Shown here: in pieces, positions 25,355 through 39,000 of the stretch
Layout of the letters: each line of letters opens with the position of its first letter
Position numbering within the stretch: the stretch's first letter is position 1
Origin: Pomacea canaliculata
Lineage: Eukaryota > Mollusca > Gastropoda > Architaenioglossa > Ampullariidae
Length of the DNA: 64,000 nucleotides
NCBI RefSeq assembly: GCF_003073045.1
Contig: NC_037590.1
Coordinates: forward strand, 24,020,449-24,084,448
Reading direction: 5' to 3'
The notes under the pieces: model-generated
What the model saw: only the letters and a program-made list of their open reading frames with translations
Database searches by the model: none
What the model was told of the DNA's origin: nothing
Position numbers and translations under genes: made by a program

Positions 25355-28300
25355 ATGGGAGTCATCCGGAGGAGGAAAACAAGTCAGTGGGTTATTGTGT
25401 GTCAGTAGAAACCTAGACATTTATTTGGATCACTATTCTTTGCTAGAAGAAAAATGGAAAACACCAAACAAAATCGTATACCTGTTCATCCTCGTTCTTT
25501 CAATAGAAATATTAATATCTCTAGATATTGCATAATTTTATGGGTAAGTAAGCAAAAGCCCTGAGTAAGTTGTATGTATGCGTGTCTCAAGGTAACGTGT
25601 GTTATTTGTGAATGAAAATATCGGAAGCTTTTTCTGTGTTTGTTTCTCTTTATTCCATCTGTTCAATTTTTGTTTAAACGACAATTCCCATTTTTCTTTA
25701 TTTTCAGCGGCTGCTGCTTTGTGTGTGTTTCTGATGCTCGTGTCACTGAAAGGTAAGTTCCTACCCTTTACTCTCAAAGTGAGTTTGTGAGCGGCTGTCA
25801 GTGTGGGGGTCACAAACAAATTTACAAGACAGGAATAGAGAGAGAAAAGAGAGAAGGAGAGCAGCGAAAACAATATGCTGGTATATTATCTAACCCTCTA
25901 CAAACTCGGGCTTTTCTCGCAATTTGAAGGCAGCTGTGTTTTTCTTAAACCTAATACACACTGAAGGATGGCGCGTTTTCTGTAACCTGTTTTCTTTAGG
26001 AGGACCTGTCATCCTGCTTCCACACCTGATAAATACACTGGAACAACGAGTTAACAGAACTGTGTCCACACCACTAGGTATGGACAAGACCTCCAGACGT
26101 CTGGTGGACCTGGACACGGTGCATGTCGCCATCTTTGCTGATGAGAAGTTGTTTCCTGGCGTTGTCACACTGACCAACAGCATCGTCTCCAACACTGCCT
26201 CGCCCGTCACCTTTCACTTTGTCACCTTTCCGTCAAACGCTACACTCCTCAGGTGAGATCGCGCACGTGGCCCCGTCCTGTGAGATAGTTGTCACTAAGT
26301 TTAGGAAAGTGCCAGAACAAGATAAATATTGATGACGTCGTGACAAAGCTTGCTGTTTGTGTTTATTTACCAGGTGATATGTATTTAGTTGATGGCTCGG
26401 GGACTCTTGTGTACCACCAGGTCACATGTAACAACTGTGACATGTCACATTGGAACATGTCCTCGGAGGAAAACGTTGAAGATCTGTATTAAAAGGAGTT
26501 TATTCCCCCACAATATGGGAAGTTGATCCCAATCTAATTCAATCATTAATATTAGTTTTCGCTGTATATGTACAAATAAAGAGAAGCACATTGTTCAGGG
26601 TCTGAGTAAGAAGTAAGCATAACCGAAGGTTCTCTTTGTAAAATTAATACATTTGATATATTAGACAGCTGCCATACCTGACATAGACATAGTTACCTTT
26701 AAAAACAGGCTACAGCTGAAAGTTGTATATATATATAATAATCTGTCTCCTGAATACTGGATGCTGTCAGTGAAATACAAATACTTTCTCCACGTCAGTA
26801 CTCTCCTAAGCTGCTTCATTTGTTACCTAGGTCGTGGATCACCGGAAGTAAACTGAGAAATATTACTTTTGAAATCGTCGAGTTTCCTGTCAGCATTCTG
26901 AATGGCAAATACCGATCCAGCTCCTCTCGCAAGGAACTTAGCAATCCTGTAAGTGTGCAATCTTGTTAGTGTTAACACAGACACACATACACACGCACAA
27001 ACATACACACATCTACATCACGACTGTCTCCTCTCGTTTACACAGACACCATTCTGCAAACTCCTTTTACTGAGACCCTGTTATCTGGTTTGTTTGTTTT
27101 TTTTATTTATTTAAATAAACTCAAGATGAGATTTGTATCGGCAGCCAACACGAGCTCACCAATGCACGTGCACCTGAGTACGAGTCAGTGAGCACCAACA
27201 ATAACGGACCTCTGGGGTTGTGTTCTAGCTTTGCCTAGACTTACATGACGTCATCCTCATAGCACCTTCACGTCCCACACGTCGACTACTACCACTACAG
27301 TCATCATCATCGTCCTTTTCATCGCCATTATCATTGTCATCGTAATCAATTTCTTTGTCTGTCCTCGCATTTTAATTCTTTTTGAAGAAGCGAAACGAAA
27401 ACCTCCATTAAAATGTTGCTGCCAACTCTTTCAAGGGAGAACTCTCCTTCATGGCCGTTCTCCACTGGCTTTCTTTTTTTCTCACGTCGTGTTAGTTGTT
27501 ATCGCGGCGGACATTTGTTTCACTGCTGGCTGCTTGTTATTTCTTATTATTCAACAAATATGAGAGGTGGCAGAGTAGCTATCTGCGTGCAGTAAATCCA
27601 TGTTTATTTTGTTGCAGCTTAACTTCGCTCGGTTCTACCTGCAGACTCTTTTTCCCAAAGTCGGGAAAATCATCTACATGGACTGCGATTGTCTGGTGTT
27701 AGGTGAGGAGTAGGTCATCGTTATTTCAGGCTTTCGTTTTCGCTCGTCACCCTGTCTTTTCTGATGATGTTGTCGACTGCATGGTTCACACATGCACACA
27801 TACACTGTGTGAATAAGACAACATATACATCGGCAACCCTCCGCTTATGAAAGAGATTTATCCACTTAACTCGTATACACGCTTACATAAATGCTTCAAA
27901 TCTCTCTGAGCTTCGCTGAGATGACCCCAAAGATGAAAGTTGAGAAGTCGCGATCAAAGAACTTTGTTCTCGTACATGACCTAGAATTCCTCTCTAATCA
28001 AGAGGACGAACATGGCAGGAGTCGTATAGACAGTCCACAAGGGTCCTGTCGCCAGGGGAAATGTTTTTTTGAAACCCACGACACGCTCACTCACCTGCCT
28101 CCTCACAAGGGAAATTACAGCAACAGTAGTCATGCACGGTCCTCCGAATCAAATGTCCATTTGGACGACAGGAATGTGCATGCCCTAGTTTTCTTTAGCA
28201 GTTTAACAGATCTGTTACAATGTTCCTGAATTTTTCCATGGAACTCAAAACGCTGGGCACGTGGTAGACGGAACTCGTGACACCTGTGTTAGTACACAAT

Positions 28301-30698
28301 AAAACAAATTGTGTAAAAAAAATAATACAACAATCTGGCTCTTCTAAAAATGTCCCAGTACTATCCGTACCTCCACGCTACAGTACTGTTATCACCCATT
28401 ATCGGTGCTGTTATCACCATCGGCTTTCACGCTCATACGCACACCATCTTAGCTCTGGTAGTTGTTAATGATGCCCTTGTACTGCGAGTCCTTCCCACGT
28501 CTCAGTCTCTCCACGTTGCGAGTCCATGCTGGTGATGAGGCGAGTAGCAGGTCTGAAAACATCAGTCGCGGCAGGCCGGTAACTCTCTACAGTAGTACCC
28601 CACCCCACTACACATCGTCACTTCCCCACTTAGTCAGCAATCACGTCAGAGAACGGCACTGTTCCCTCGGAGACACGGTTACGGAGCGTCGCCCATCCAT
28701 GGTTGCTTCGACGACTGCTTGTTCACCACAGAAACTGCTGTACAGCAGCTGAAGGTTGTCTAAACCAAGCGTTCCGACTTTCTCTTGATTTTTTGCCCTC
28801 CTGGCTAGTCTCCGTCTTGAAAAACCCATTTATGTTTTAAAAAAAAAAAAAAAAGAAAAAAAAGAAAAGGAAGAGTTGACCGTTGACCAAGTGTTTCGTT
28901 GGCAATGACGACTTGCCGGGATGTGGCTATAATGGTCTTGTTACGTTAACTTCATACACTCACAAACATCACATAAAATCATTAATGCCCTTGGACAAAC
29001 ACAGAATCAACATCCTTCAGCCCACTGTCAACTCGCCATTACGAAGATCACGCCCCACTGACCAGGGACTAGCTCTCTCCACGCATGCTCATTGAAATCT
29101 CAAGCACCAATAAAACACAGAACACATTAATCAGGGTATCACTGAAGGTCTTCTTTCTGTCGAAACCTGCAGTGGTCCATAAGAAATTATTTCACGATAT
29201 TCATATTTTATGAAATACATTTCATACAGATTTATAATGGTCTTTGTTTTTTTTGGGGGGAAAATTTACACTTCAACATCAGGAAACATCAAAGAACTGT
29301 ACAACATCCAGCTTGACAGCCATCATCCAGTATCTTTACTGCGCATGTGCGACTTAGAAGAAGACTTTGTAAGTGATTTACATAATACTGCTTTTTGTGG
29401 TATTTATTTACAAGGTGTCTGATTAGATTTACATTTTAAGTATTAAAACTAGGTTCTAAAATATTTGTAGTTGTCTTGTGGACGTTTCCGTGGAACCCAA
29501 GGTGTCTGAACTTCCAGTAAAGACAGAAAAACAGACAGCGCGTCGATTACTGGTCTGTGAAGAGCACTCATCGTGAAGTCAGTCAGTCGTGACGAAGAAA
29601 CCATAGTGATTCAGGAAAATGCATCGGCCGACACACCCACCCACCTAACCACCCATATCATTAACAAACGTGCACACAGGAAGAACACAAACAAAAAAAA
29701 TCCATGCAAATTAACCACTCGCGTAAACAAACCATCCCCCCCCCAACACACACGCACACACACACATACACAAGTACCAAAAAAATATTTGAATTTATAA
29801 GAGAGAAAAGAAACATATTGCTGCATTAATTTTTTGTTTATTGTGCTTCATGAAGAGGAGGCAATATATGATGAGTGTAGTGATGTTTTTAAAATGAGTT
29901 CTCGGATATCAAGAATCTGCTCAACTTCAGCAACCCTGATGTCATCAAAGCCTCCATTTCCTCAGACGCTTGCATCCTCAACAATGGAGTCTTCGTCGCT
30001 GATCTCATTGCTTGGGATCAACTTAACATCTCTCAACAGCTGGAGTACTGGATGACCCTCAACACCAGGTACAGCATCCAGTGCTTGTGGTCGCTGCTCT
30101 GTCTACTTTTTGCATCATTTCCTGCCATAGAAGTAAGCAGCTACAGGTGCATGATTTTTAGCTTCAACATTTACAGGTAATCAAATGATCGAGGTTATCT
30201 CCATTCTTTATAAAACCAGATCACCTATCTACCGTGAAGGTGATGCAGGGGCAGGTTCACAGGCTCCCATGAACATGGTCTTCCACAACAGAAACATTCC
30301 TCTTCCTCCAGAGTGGAACATGCGTAAGTAGCTGTGCGATTATTTAATACTTATCACATTATTTCTTCAACGTTTTTGAAAAAAATTGGATTATTTCGCA
30401 TTATCCCGGACTCCAGCGATCTTCCACTCCTCTCTCTCTCTTGATATGTGTGTGTGAGACAGAGTGGATATGATATGTATTCAGATGAGTGGTATCTAAA
30501 GAGATTCTGATACTGTTTGCCGTCTCTATGTTAACACCAGTGTCAGGAAGGCACAAGTTAAACTTGACCGCTAAACTCATTCACTGGAACGGCCGGCGGA
30601 AGCCGTGGATGTCCTGCAAGTCTTTGCTGTGGAACCAGTACAGTGTCCCGGACCCTTCTGGCCGAGTCAAGTCGTGCGAGTCAGGTCCCGCAGCTTAG
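25355..30698 (+). CDS. GLT8D copy B, intact GT8 glycosyltransferase
   Basis: Glycosyltransferase family 8 protein of the GLT8D1 type, predicted Golgi/ER type II membrane enzyme using a nucleotide sugar; acceptor unknown. Exons: 25,355-25,400; 25,708-25,752; 26,000-26,252; 26,831-26,948; 27,618-27,702; 29,283-29,368; 29,899-30,068; 30,220-30,323; 30,541-30,698. All phases match, giving about 354 residues, close to human GLT8D1. The N-terminus MGVIRRRKTSQWVIV is basic and runs into a hydrophobic anchor (AAALCVFLMLVS). Then come VHVAIFADEKLFPGVVTLTN, the DxD motif in IIYMDCDCLVLG, NNGVFVADLIAWDQLNISQQ, and the closing HWNGRRKPW with YSVPDP. The start is chosen because copy C has a matching short first exon with the same phase. 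The acceptor before 29,899 has a weak pyrimidine tract, unlike copies A and C. Exon 1 uses a GTCAGT donor, not a strong one. Confidence 0.85.
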
Positions 30699-31255
30699 CT
30701 TCCATCTTCCTGTCATCATCGTCATAACTTTCTTTACCTAATTAATTTTTTGTAATATAATGTTTTATATATTTAAAAATATATTTTACACCCTGTTGAG
30801 CCCTATAAAGGGAAACTTTTCTCTTTTTAGACACATCTAGATTCAAGTTTATCAGCTTCTTTGTATTGAATCTTACACCCTGGATTTTGATAAAGCAAAG
30901 AAATCGGAGAGTGTGTGTGTGTGCGTGCGCACTACACATAAATGTTTTACTGACATATCATTTAGCCCATTCAACTGTTTATTAAATAAAAAATAAATTG
31001 ATAGACGACATGAAGTAAAAGCTGATTTACGAGTGTGAGCAGGTGTGTGCAGAAGTGTTTCTCCCAGTACCACACAAGGTGTCGCTAGGTGCAAGATGGT
31101 TAACGCGAAACGCGGAGAGAACATGAGCTACAGGTGTGTCACGTGACCTCTTGACTGGACTCTACATGGTTATCGCTAAACGCGTTTAGTGAGTGTGATC
31201 ATAAATGTTACAGGGAAAAGTAGGATGGTTGTTTGGTTGTCCCTTATTTCAATTG

Positions 31256-33889
31256 AGACTGGGAGAGAGCACGATCTGTGCGCAGTCACGGCATGGAGGG
31301 TTCATTCAAGATATACTGTCGTCAGTCGCTAGGTGATAATGTAGCTTCCCGCTGCACCACGTGGTGAGGTCTCCTAGTCCATCTTGAGGAAGATCCAAAA
31401 CTCCACAGGTAACTTCTGTGAACTTCACTGGGTTCCAGGTATACATTAAAACCTCGGATTTTTCTTTAGATGCGGCTACGTCCACTGTAGGGGTGTAAAC
31501 ACCTGGGTTCCCTTGGAAGTGATGGTCTGTAGACAGGTTGTTCTCCTCTGAGTTCTAACTCCCGCCTCCCCATGTCATTCCTGCAATTCTCATGACTTAA
31601 TGAGTATTCTATTTAAAGGCACATAAACTCTTTCTTACACAAAAATACATTATTTACACTCTCACATTTCTACTCAAACTTTACACACCTCTTTCACCTG
31701 CGGTTACCCTATTACATGAGTGGTAATAAAAAAAGAACATGTTTAATACCTTGGCAATGAATTCCCTCACACAACAAGTCTTCTCTGAGTCTCACTCCTT
31801 AGATGTCTTATTTGTGAATGCCCAAACTCAATTCACTAAAAATAGCTGGGACTTCGCTCACTCACTCTGTTATTTAACTCTCAAGCCTTTTCCATCATGC
31901 CTTTCTACAATCAAGGGGAACAACTCATGCTTACCCTAACACAGTCAGGGGAAATAACCTTTGTTAAGGGCCAGCCGTCCAGTTAAAGACTGCACAGCCT
32001 TATAGATGGGTTGTCTGAGCTTTCCACTGTCATCAGGCTTTTCCCTGGACCATTCACTCCCTTTACAAATACGATATAAAGTGAAATGGAAATAGTTTTC
32101 ATATTGGCAAGTCAAATCTACAAAGCTATTCCTTGTGTTGTATTGTGTCCCATTCTATCCATTCGAACTCAAGCAATTTAATTTGACACCATCAGCCTTT
32201 ACAGGTACCGTTAATCGACGACAGTCAAAATCAGTCAAAATACAGAAACTGTTGAAAACAAAACCTACCTCTGCAACACTGCATAAATGTTAGATATGTC
32301 TACGAGCTCATGCTTTCCACCCTTACTTTACACCCTAAGGACAGTTTGGGTGCTGCTTGTTAAAATTTTGGTAATGTTTATAGCAAAGGCCCATAATCTA
32401 AATTTGGTAAAAGGAGAACTTTACATTAAAAATACATTTGAAACATACACCAAAAACAAAGTTCTGAGCATCACAGGGATGAAAAAAATATATATATTAC
32501 TCATTCCTTTATTAAGTTGACTCCTTGTCTGTTTGTGTAGGGTTTGGTATTCCTCTCTCTCTCTCTCTCTCTTCATAATCAAATTTACAGATGTAGCGTG
32601 GAAAGAATGTTTGAATGTGGAAGGCACCTCGATCACATCAAGACACTGTCATGACGGAGGAGGAGTTACCAGACGGTTTGGATGACTGTGAGATGTGAAT
32701 GAGTGCATTTCTGTGCGATTCCTTCTGTTTACACGAGAACTGATTGCACGCAATGCCTGAAAACTGCGTTTAAACCACTTCCCAGTTGTCTGTGGGAGAG
32801 GTGAGTATTATTCACTGGTCTCACCCAAGATGGTATCCAGGGATTCTAGGCAGGCTCACCGCAGTCACGTGGGAACCTGAGTGAGTTGATGTTGACAGTC
32901 ATCCGTTGCTTCGCGATGGTACCCTTCTTCTGTAAGAGACTCTGAGGGTCTGTGGAAGGGTGTCAAGTGTCAGGTGCACTATATCGTACAGAGTGCACTT
33001 TACATTTCCCGCCAGGGTTGCTATCATAGGCATGAGTTGACATTGAGAGTACAGAGATTGGTAAGTCACTCAAAGCCACCCACTAAAACCCACCCATCCA
33101 CTCACAACTACAGTGGACAAAAGTTCAAACGGTTATCGTGTAATGTTATACATAGTTTTAGGATATATTCTACCCGATGATATGTGAAAGTGAGAGTATT
33201 GTACATGTACCTGTCCTGGTGTATGTAAGTACGTTTTGTATCCTTGTGAGATGAAGCTGTGACCCTTCAATATTAACGCAAAGGAAATATAATAGAAAAT
33301 TGTGTGACAAATATATTTCGAGATTCTTTATAAACTCTTCGCATTTGTGTCTCAGATGCCTTGATAGATGTGGTGGGGAAGTAGACTAAACTAATATAAA
33401 GTGATTAGAGCAACAGTGTACAAACACCAAGGCGTACATGATTGCCACGTGACGCACGTGCCCCTCAGTTGAGCTTGTTGTGGAATGGAGCACTGACTCT
33501 GGAGCGTGGAGAAGTTTCAGACGCCCAGGACAAGAAGAGTATGGCTCTAACAATAAAAGGGCCTCGAGACAAATACTATGTCTTTACTCCCCACTGACCT
33601 GTTTATGTACTGCACAACAAAATCAAAAAGCATCTGTGCTAAAACATTTCAGGACTATATGAAATATCACGATACTTCTGTAATCTGAAAATGACTCCAT
33701 GCTCCGAGTACTCGTTGTCTTTTGAACTGTGCAGATGTACAGATAGGCTTTGATTTTTTCTATCAAACGCAAAATCCCGTAGAACAAAGGATTCCCCCCA
33801 AATACTTGACCATAGAGTTGATATGAATTCATGTAATTGCTTTTGTAAACTGCATAAATTATAGGCTAGAAGTAGTTACATTTCCTGAA
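31256..33889. other. Intergenic, no gene recognised
   Basis: Single-copy sequence between copy B and the LINE. There is a (CT)n run at 32,553-32,571. I see no exon with recognisable homology. Confidence 0.5.
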
Positions 33890-35360
33890 TCGCAGTATGT
33901 TAACAAAACATGAAATGAAAAGAATGGGAAGTTGGAAAAAGACATTTAATACCATTTGGAAAAATAACAGTAGTGAAAACCCTTGTCATACCCAAGATAG
34001 TTCACCAACTTATTACTTTACCTGACCCTACTCACTGGAGCTGCTAAAAAGAATTGATAAGGAATTTCTTTTGTTTGAAAAGGAAATCCTGCTTGAATGA
34101 GTGAAGCTGTGTGTTGTGAGTTATATCAAGATGGAGGAATATGCTGAGTCTTAATTCTTGTATAGCAACACTCAAAATCAGCAAGTGAAGGCACAATAAA
34201 TCATATAGCCATAATTTAACTCGCTTAATGTCTATTATTTCTCCGGAGTTAATGAAGACTATTGTTTCATGTAGTGAATATGTAAATGTGATCATGAAAA
34301 CAATTAAAACCATTCTGGAGACATTATAAAAAGTTCTTCGCAAGTACACTCTGGCATGTTGTGAAAAGAATTTCTTGAAGAGCACATTAATGTTAATGGT
34401 AAGGCTATTAGAGACTGAAACTTATATATATTAACGAATGCTTAAATGGGAAGGCGATAAAAGTAGGGAATTTCATTAATACTGGTATTGCATTTATGTT
34501 TCTCGGTCAATTCTACATTAAAGATCTTGCACTAGCTAGCACTAGACTTTTTGACTTACATTGGTCTGATACAGTCATTACAAAATATCAAAGTAAATGC
34601 AAATGCCCTTCAGTCTTTCAGAGTTGAACTATTAATATAGGATAGGGTATTTTAAGAAAAGAAAACAAAGAGGAAATCCTTCAAGTTAACAAAGTGGTGG
34701 TGTTTGCACTGGGACAATTGGAGTTGGGCTGTAATATTTCATGAGCCCTTCCTTGCTACCATAGACACCCAACTAAGATGGTTTCAAGTGAGAATGTTAC
34801 ATCGGATCCTACCTACAAACAAGTTCATCTTTAAATGTAAGCTAAACATAGATTTTTGTAGGTTTTGTGGACAAGAGAATAAAACTGTTTAAGACTTGTT
34901 TCGGCAATGTACATTAATTAAGGACTCCTTGCTACAACTTTAGAATGTGTTAAAAATAGTCATTTTTAAGTTGAATTATGTGACTAAATTGTCATTTTTA
35001 GTATTAGGAGAACTAGCAATGTTTAAAAAGCCTTGGTTATAACTGTAGATTGTAGACTGAAGGCCATACATAAAATGGATGTTTATCTATTTTCTAAAGT
35101 TAAGATTTATTGTAAGACAGTCTGTGGCCTTTATCATCAACAAATATTTTTTCAAAAAACACCAGCCCCTATTCATTTATGCTATCTTTCCAAGGACATA
35201 ATTACTATTACTATTAACATATTTGACATATTTTTGTCTAAATGTATGTGTAATATAAAACAAAACTTCGTTTTCTGTCATGGCTTGCCCAGCTTGAAGA
35301 CATGGCATTGCAAATACCAGCACTGTCAAAGTTTACAGCACTGGAAATTTCAATAAAAGT
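33890..35360 (+). mobile_element. Decayed LINE, 3' half of reverse-transcriptase ORF
   Basis: Recognisable blocks of an L1/Tx1-like ORF2 appear in order on the plus strand, in shifting frames. First is IPFGKITVVKTLVIPKIVHQ followed by LITLPDP, then ELLKRIDKEFLLFEKEILLE one frame over, then NMLSLNSCIATLKIS. Around 34,760-34,895 come LRWFQVRMLHRILPTNKF and CRFCGQENKTV, the zinc-knuckle-like end of these proteins. Multiple stops and frameshifts show it is dead. The tail near 35,345 ends aataaaagttaa. Assignment to a clade is tentative. Confidence 0.8.
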
Positions 35361-36011
35361 TAAGCACACATCAAATATAGTATTAAAATAATGGGATCAC
35401 AAAAATGTGTTTAAATGATTTATTTGATGATAAACATTAAGTAAAACACACAGAGAGAGAGGGAGCAGGAAACTGGGCAACCAAAGTAAAACCGCTTCTA
35501 AGCATTCATGGCTGACTGGCAGCTACACTCACTCGCCACCAGGTCCGCTGGTCAAATATATTCTAATTTATTTTAAACTTATAAAAATGTCTATAAAGAA
35601 GAAGTTTTATGTAATGTTTCGTCTTGTAAAAGCCATGATTTGCTTGCATGTTTAAAACTCGCTGCAGAGTTCGTGACAGCAAAAAGCGGTGAAGAGTCAT
35701 TCACTCACTCCAGGCTGTCAGACACGCACTCACAGACACTCACTCACACTCACACGCACGTAGTTATGACTGAGGGTAGGAAACGAGCGAGTAGTGCAGT
35801 CCCCTAGCACCGCAAGCTCGGATACTGGAGAGTTGTGTCCACATGTCGCTGATTGCTCATGTTATGTAGGTATGTCAGTATGCACAATCCCATCAGCTCA
35901 GTCCCTCCAATACTGGCAGATAACTGCAAGAACATTCATACCACTTCCCCGCCCTTCAAGGTACAGTGTACTTTTTACCACCTGAGTAACCCTGGGAACA
36001 TGTACTCCAGG
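35361..36011. other. Upstream region of GLT8D copy C
   Basis: No gene recognised. It includes a tract of cactcac-type repeats at about 35,698-35,760. It presumably contains the promoter of copy C, but no clear core element is visible. Confidence 0.4.
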
Positions 36012-39000
36012 ATGAGGACAGTACGATGGATTCTCGTCTGTAAGTAGTCGCCTCGCCATCAATACTTGCATAAAATACAGGAAAGATATTTCTGAAGATT
36101 CCACCTATTATTTTCTGTCTTGTATCTACTTTTGTCTTTCTTTCACTTTTTGATGTGTGATTTGAGCTGTCTTATCTCAAAGAAATGCCGTATTTCTTTG
36201 GCATTCAAGTCTTCTTTACAGAGTGCAATATCATTTGTACTTTCATGCCTATTTTTCAATTAACTTTTTCTGCAATCATTAACTTTTGTATTCTTAAGCA
36301 TTATTATTTTTAACAGAAGCTCGGGAATGTTTTGTGCAACCGTATTTTAATATTTTGTACAAGAAGACAGAATTGTGTATTAGAACGTGTAGTGTGTGTT
36401 GTCTCTTGACCATCAGCTCTCTAACCTGCGTGGTACTGCTTACTACCAACCTTGCAACAGCAGCTTCATTCGCCATCCTCTAACAATACAAACTACCAAG
36501 ATTCTTATTTCTTCTTTAGTTCTATCTAAATTATATTAGTGCAACTGTCTTCTTGCTGGCTGTCCACAGCACCAAATTCAGGTCAAAGAGCTTTACAAAG
36601 ACATTAAGAAAGTAAATAAAGAAAAACACAGACATTAACAATAAACATTGATCTCAAAAACAAGATTATTGCGTGTCCACATAGTGTGGCCATTCATGTT
36701 AAATATCGCCATCAGTACATATGTGGTCTGTGTCCTTGCCATGGCATAGAATCTTCAGTAAGTCAACAAAGGTCTGCTTTTAAAAGTATCTGAGAGTTAG
36801 TACGATGTTAATTATGGAAGCTCGACTGTTATTCTTTGGTGGAGCGGCTTAACTTTTGCAGACAGAAATTTGCTCCATAATGACATCTCTGATTAGAGCA
36901 TCACACTAACGGTCACAAGCTAGTTTTAGAGAGATGCACAGTGTTAGTCTATCACACCTACGTTTACTGTGCACCAAGCTTGGTGGGACAGCTCACCATC
37001 AAAACTTTAGCAATTGTAGACAATGAATCAGTCTGAAGTTCACACTACTGATGCACAGATGTGAAATGAAAGATGGCGCTGACGTGGAAGTAGAAATAAA
37101 ATGATGTAGGAAAGAAGAAATGGGGCTCAGGTAGATTAAATAAATCAAGAATTCAAGTCCTTTTTTTTTTTTTTTTTGTTTTTGGGAGTGGGAATAAGGG
37201 TTTGTTAATGACAAACCTCTGGTTTTTCTTTTCAGTGGCTACCGCTTTCTGTGTGTTATTGACAGTCCATATATACAGAGGCAAGTGAAAAGATTTATTA
37301 GAAAAGTATATCTTGTTTATTAAAATATTCGCATGTTAGTATGTACGTGTGTCTGCGCTTGCAAGCGTGCATGCGTACGCGCGTGCGCGTGTGTGTGAGA
37401 GAGAGAGGAGGGGAGGATAGAATAAAACGAGAAAAAAAATACCAATGAGAGAAAGGAATGGCAACAACTAATTGTAATGTTGGTGATATAAGCTGTGTTA
37501 TCTCCACATTGAAAGTTTTTGTTTCCAAACAAGAAATGTAGCGGCTTGAAAGACACTTGATTCACCCCATCGCTTGGATTACAGAAAAGCCACAATGCAC
37601 CAGAACTGTGTCCACACCACAAGGTATGGACAGCACCTACAGACGTCTGGTGGACCTGGACACGGTGCATGTCGCCATCTTTGCTGATGAGAAGTTGTTT
37701 CCTGGCGTTGTCACACTGACCAACAGCATCGTCTCCAACACTGCCTCGCCCGTCACCTTTCACTTTGTCACCTTTCCGTCAAACGCTACACGCCTCAGGT
37801 GAGATCGCCGATATAACAAAGCTTGCGATGTTATTAGCTTGAATTCATTACACATTACAGATTATTGAATAACATACACAAGTATTTGATGAGTTCTGTA
37901 GAAAGGATTATGGGAAATATGCTTTAGATGACAGAGCCTTGCCATATTGTGGTCAAAGAAACTCACGTGTTGAGTGAGTGGCTGTTACCATTTACGCTTA
38001 AAGTCGGAACTGTAGACTAATTACAATGTTAATAATCATTGTATTTATTAATTTATTCTTTGTGATTTGTAATTACAATAAGGGACCTTTTAACATTTTT
38101 TTTATTCCCATGATCTGTGTTTTATATATTTCAATATGTATATATGCACGCATCACACATTCTGGAATATATATATATACTCTTTGTGAATGTGCGTGTG
38201 TGTGTACGCGCTCTATAAATATAAGAAGACATTGTCTGCGGGAGACAGGTGTAGGTTGTCTTTGATACACAGACAAATGTCCGGACAAGTGCTTTGAGGG
38301 AATCTGGGGCGCTCGAGTGAGTTCTTGAAGTACTGAGGAGAGATATAAATTGTCTGCAGACTGACAGATCTCATGGACATGACGACTAAGTAAACAGTAG
38401 AGAGATGAAACATAACGAATGTCAGATGTTGCTTGGGGAAGATCGACAATACTCATGACTGTGGTGGTTTGCCTTTCAAGACTTGTACTTGACCGAAATA
38501 TATTCTGGAATACTCATTTATCAGACAAATTGTGTGTGTGTGTGTGTCAACAGTCTGAACGTTGCTATCAATACGATATAAACATATTGTTCACATAACT
38601 ACTGTCTGCGAGTTTTGTAATCGTTTGTTACCTAGGTTGTGGATCACCGGAAGCAAGCTCAGAAACATTACTTTTGAAATCGTCGAGCTTCCCATCAACG
38701 CTCTGGAGGGTAAATACCGCTCTCGCAGCCCTCGCAAGGAGCTGAGCAGTCCTGTAAGTGTGTATGTTAGGACAAGCTGTCACACATACACCCACACTAC
38801 AAATATTCCTTCTCAGAAGAGCTTGGTTGCGATTATATGCAAACCTGATATGAAATGAAATTTTGGGTCAAGTTAGCGAATAAAACAATTTGTGTCTTGA
38901 CGGGAATGGGTACCTGACTCCAATAATAGGGTATGAGACAAGGGAGAGAAGATGTCCCAGCTGTCACGTAAAGCTGACCCCGACAAAGGTCATAGGCCGA

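Larger units (their letters stand above)
20072..31255. repeat. Segmental duplication unit 2
   Basis: Direct-orientation partner of unit 1, carrying GLT8D copy B. Blocks present here but not in unit 1 lie at about 21,107-21,600, 22,200-22,555, 23,415-24,916 (unit 1 has a different 0.3-kb sequence there) and 27,755-29,034. Homology ends at about 31,255. Confidence 0.9.

Noticed and set aside
28641..28829. 62-codon minus-strand frame in copy B intron
   Set aside because: Lies within the block absent from unit 1; no domain recognised and too short to support.
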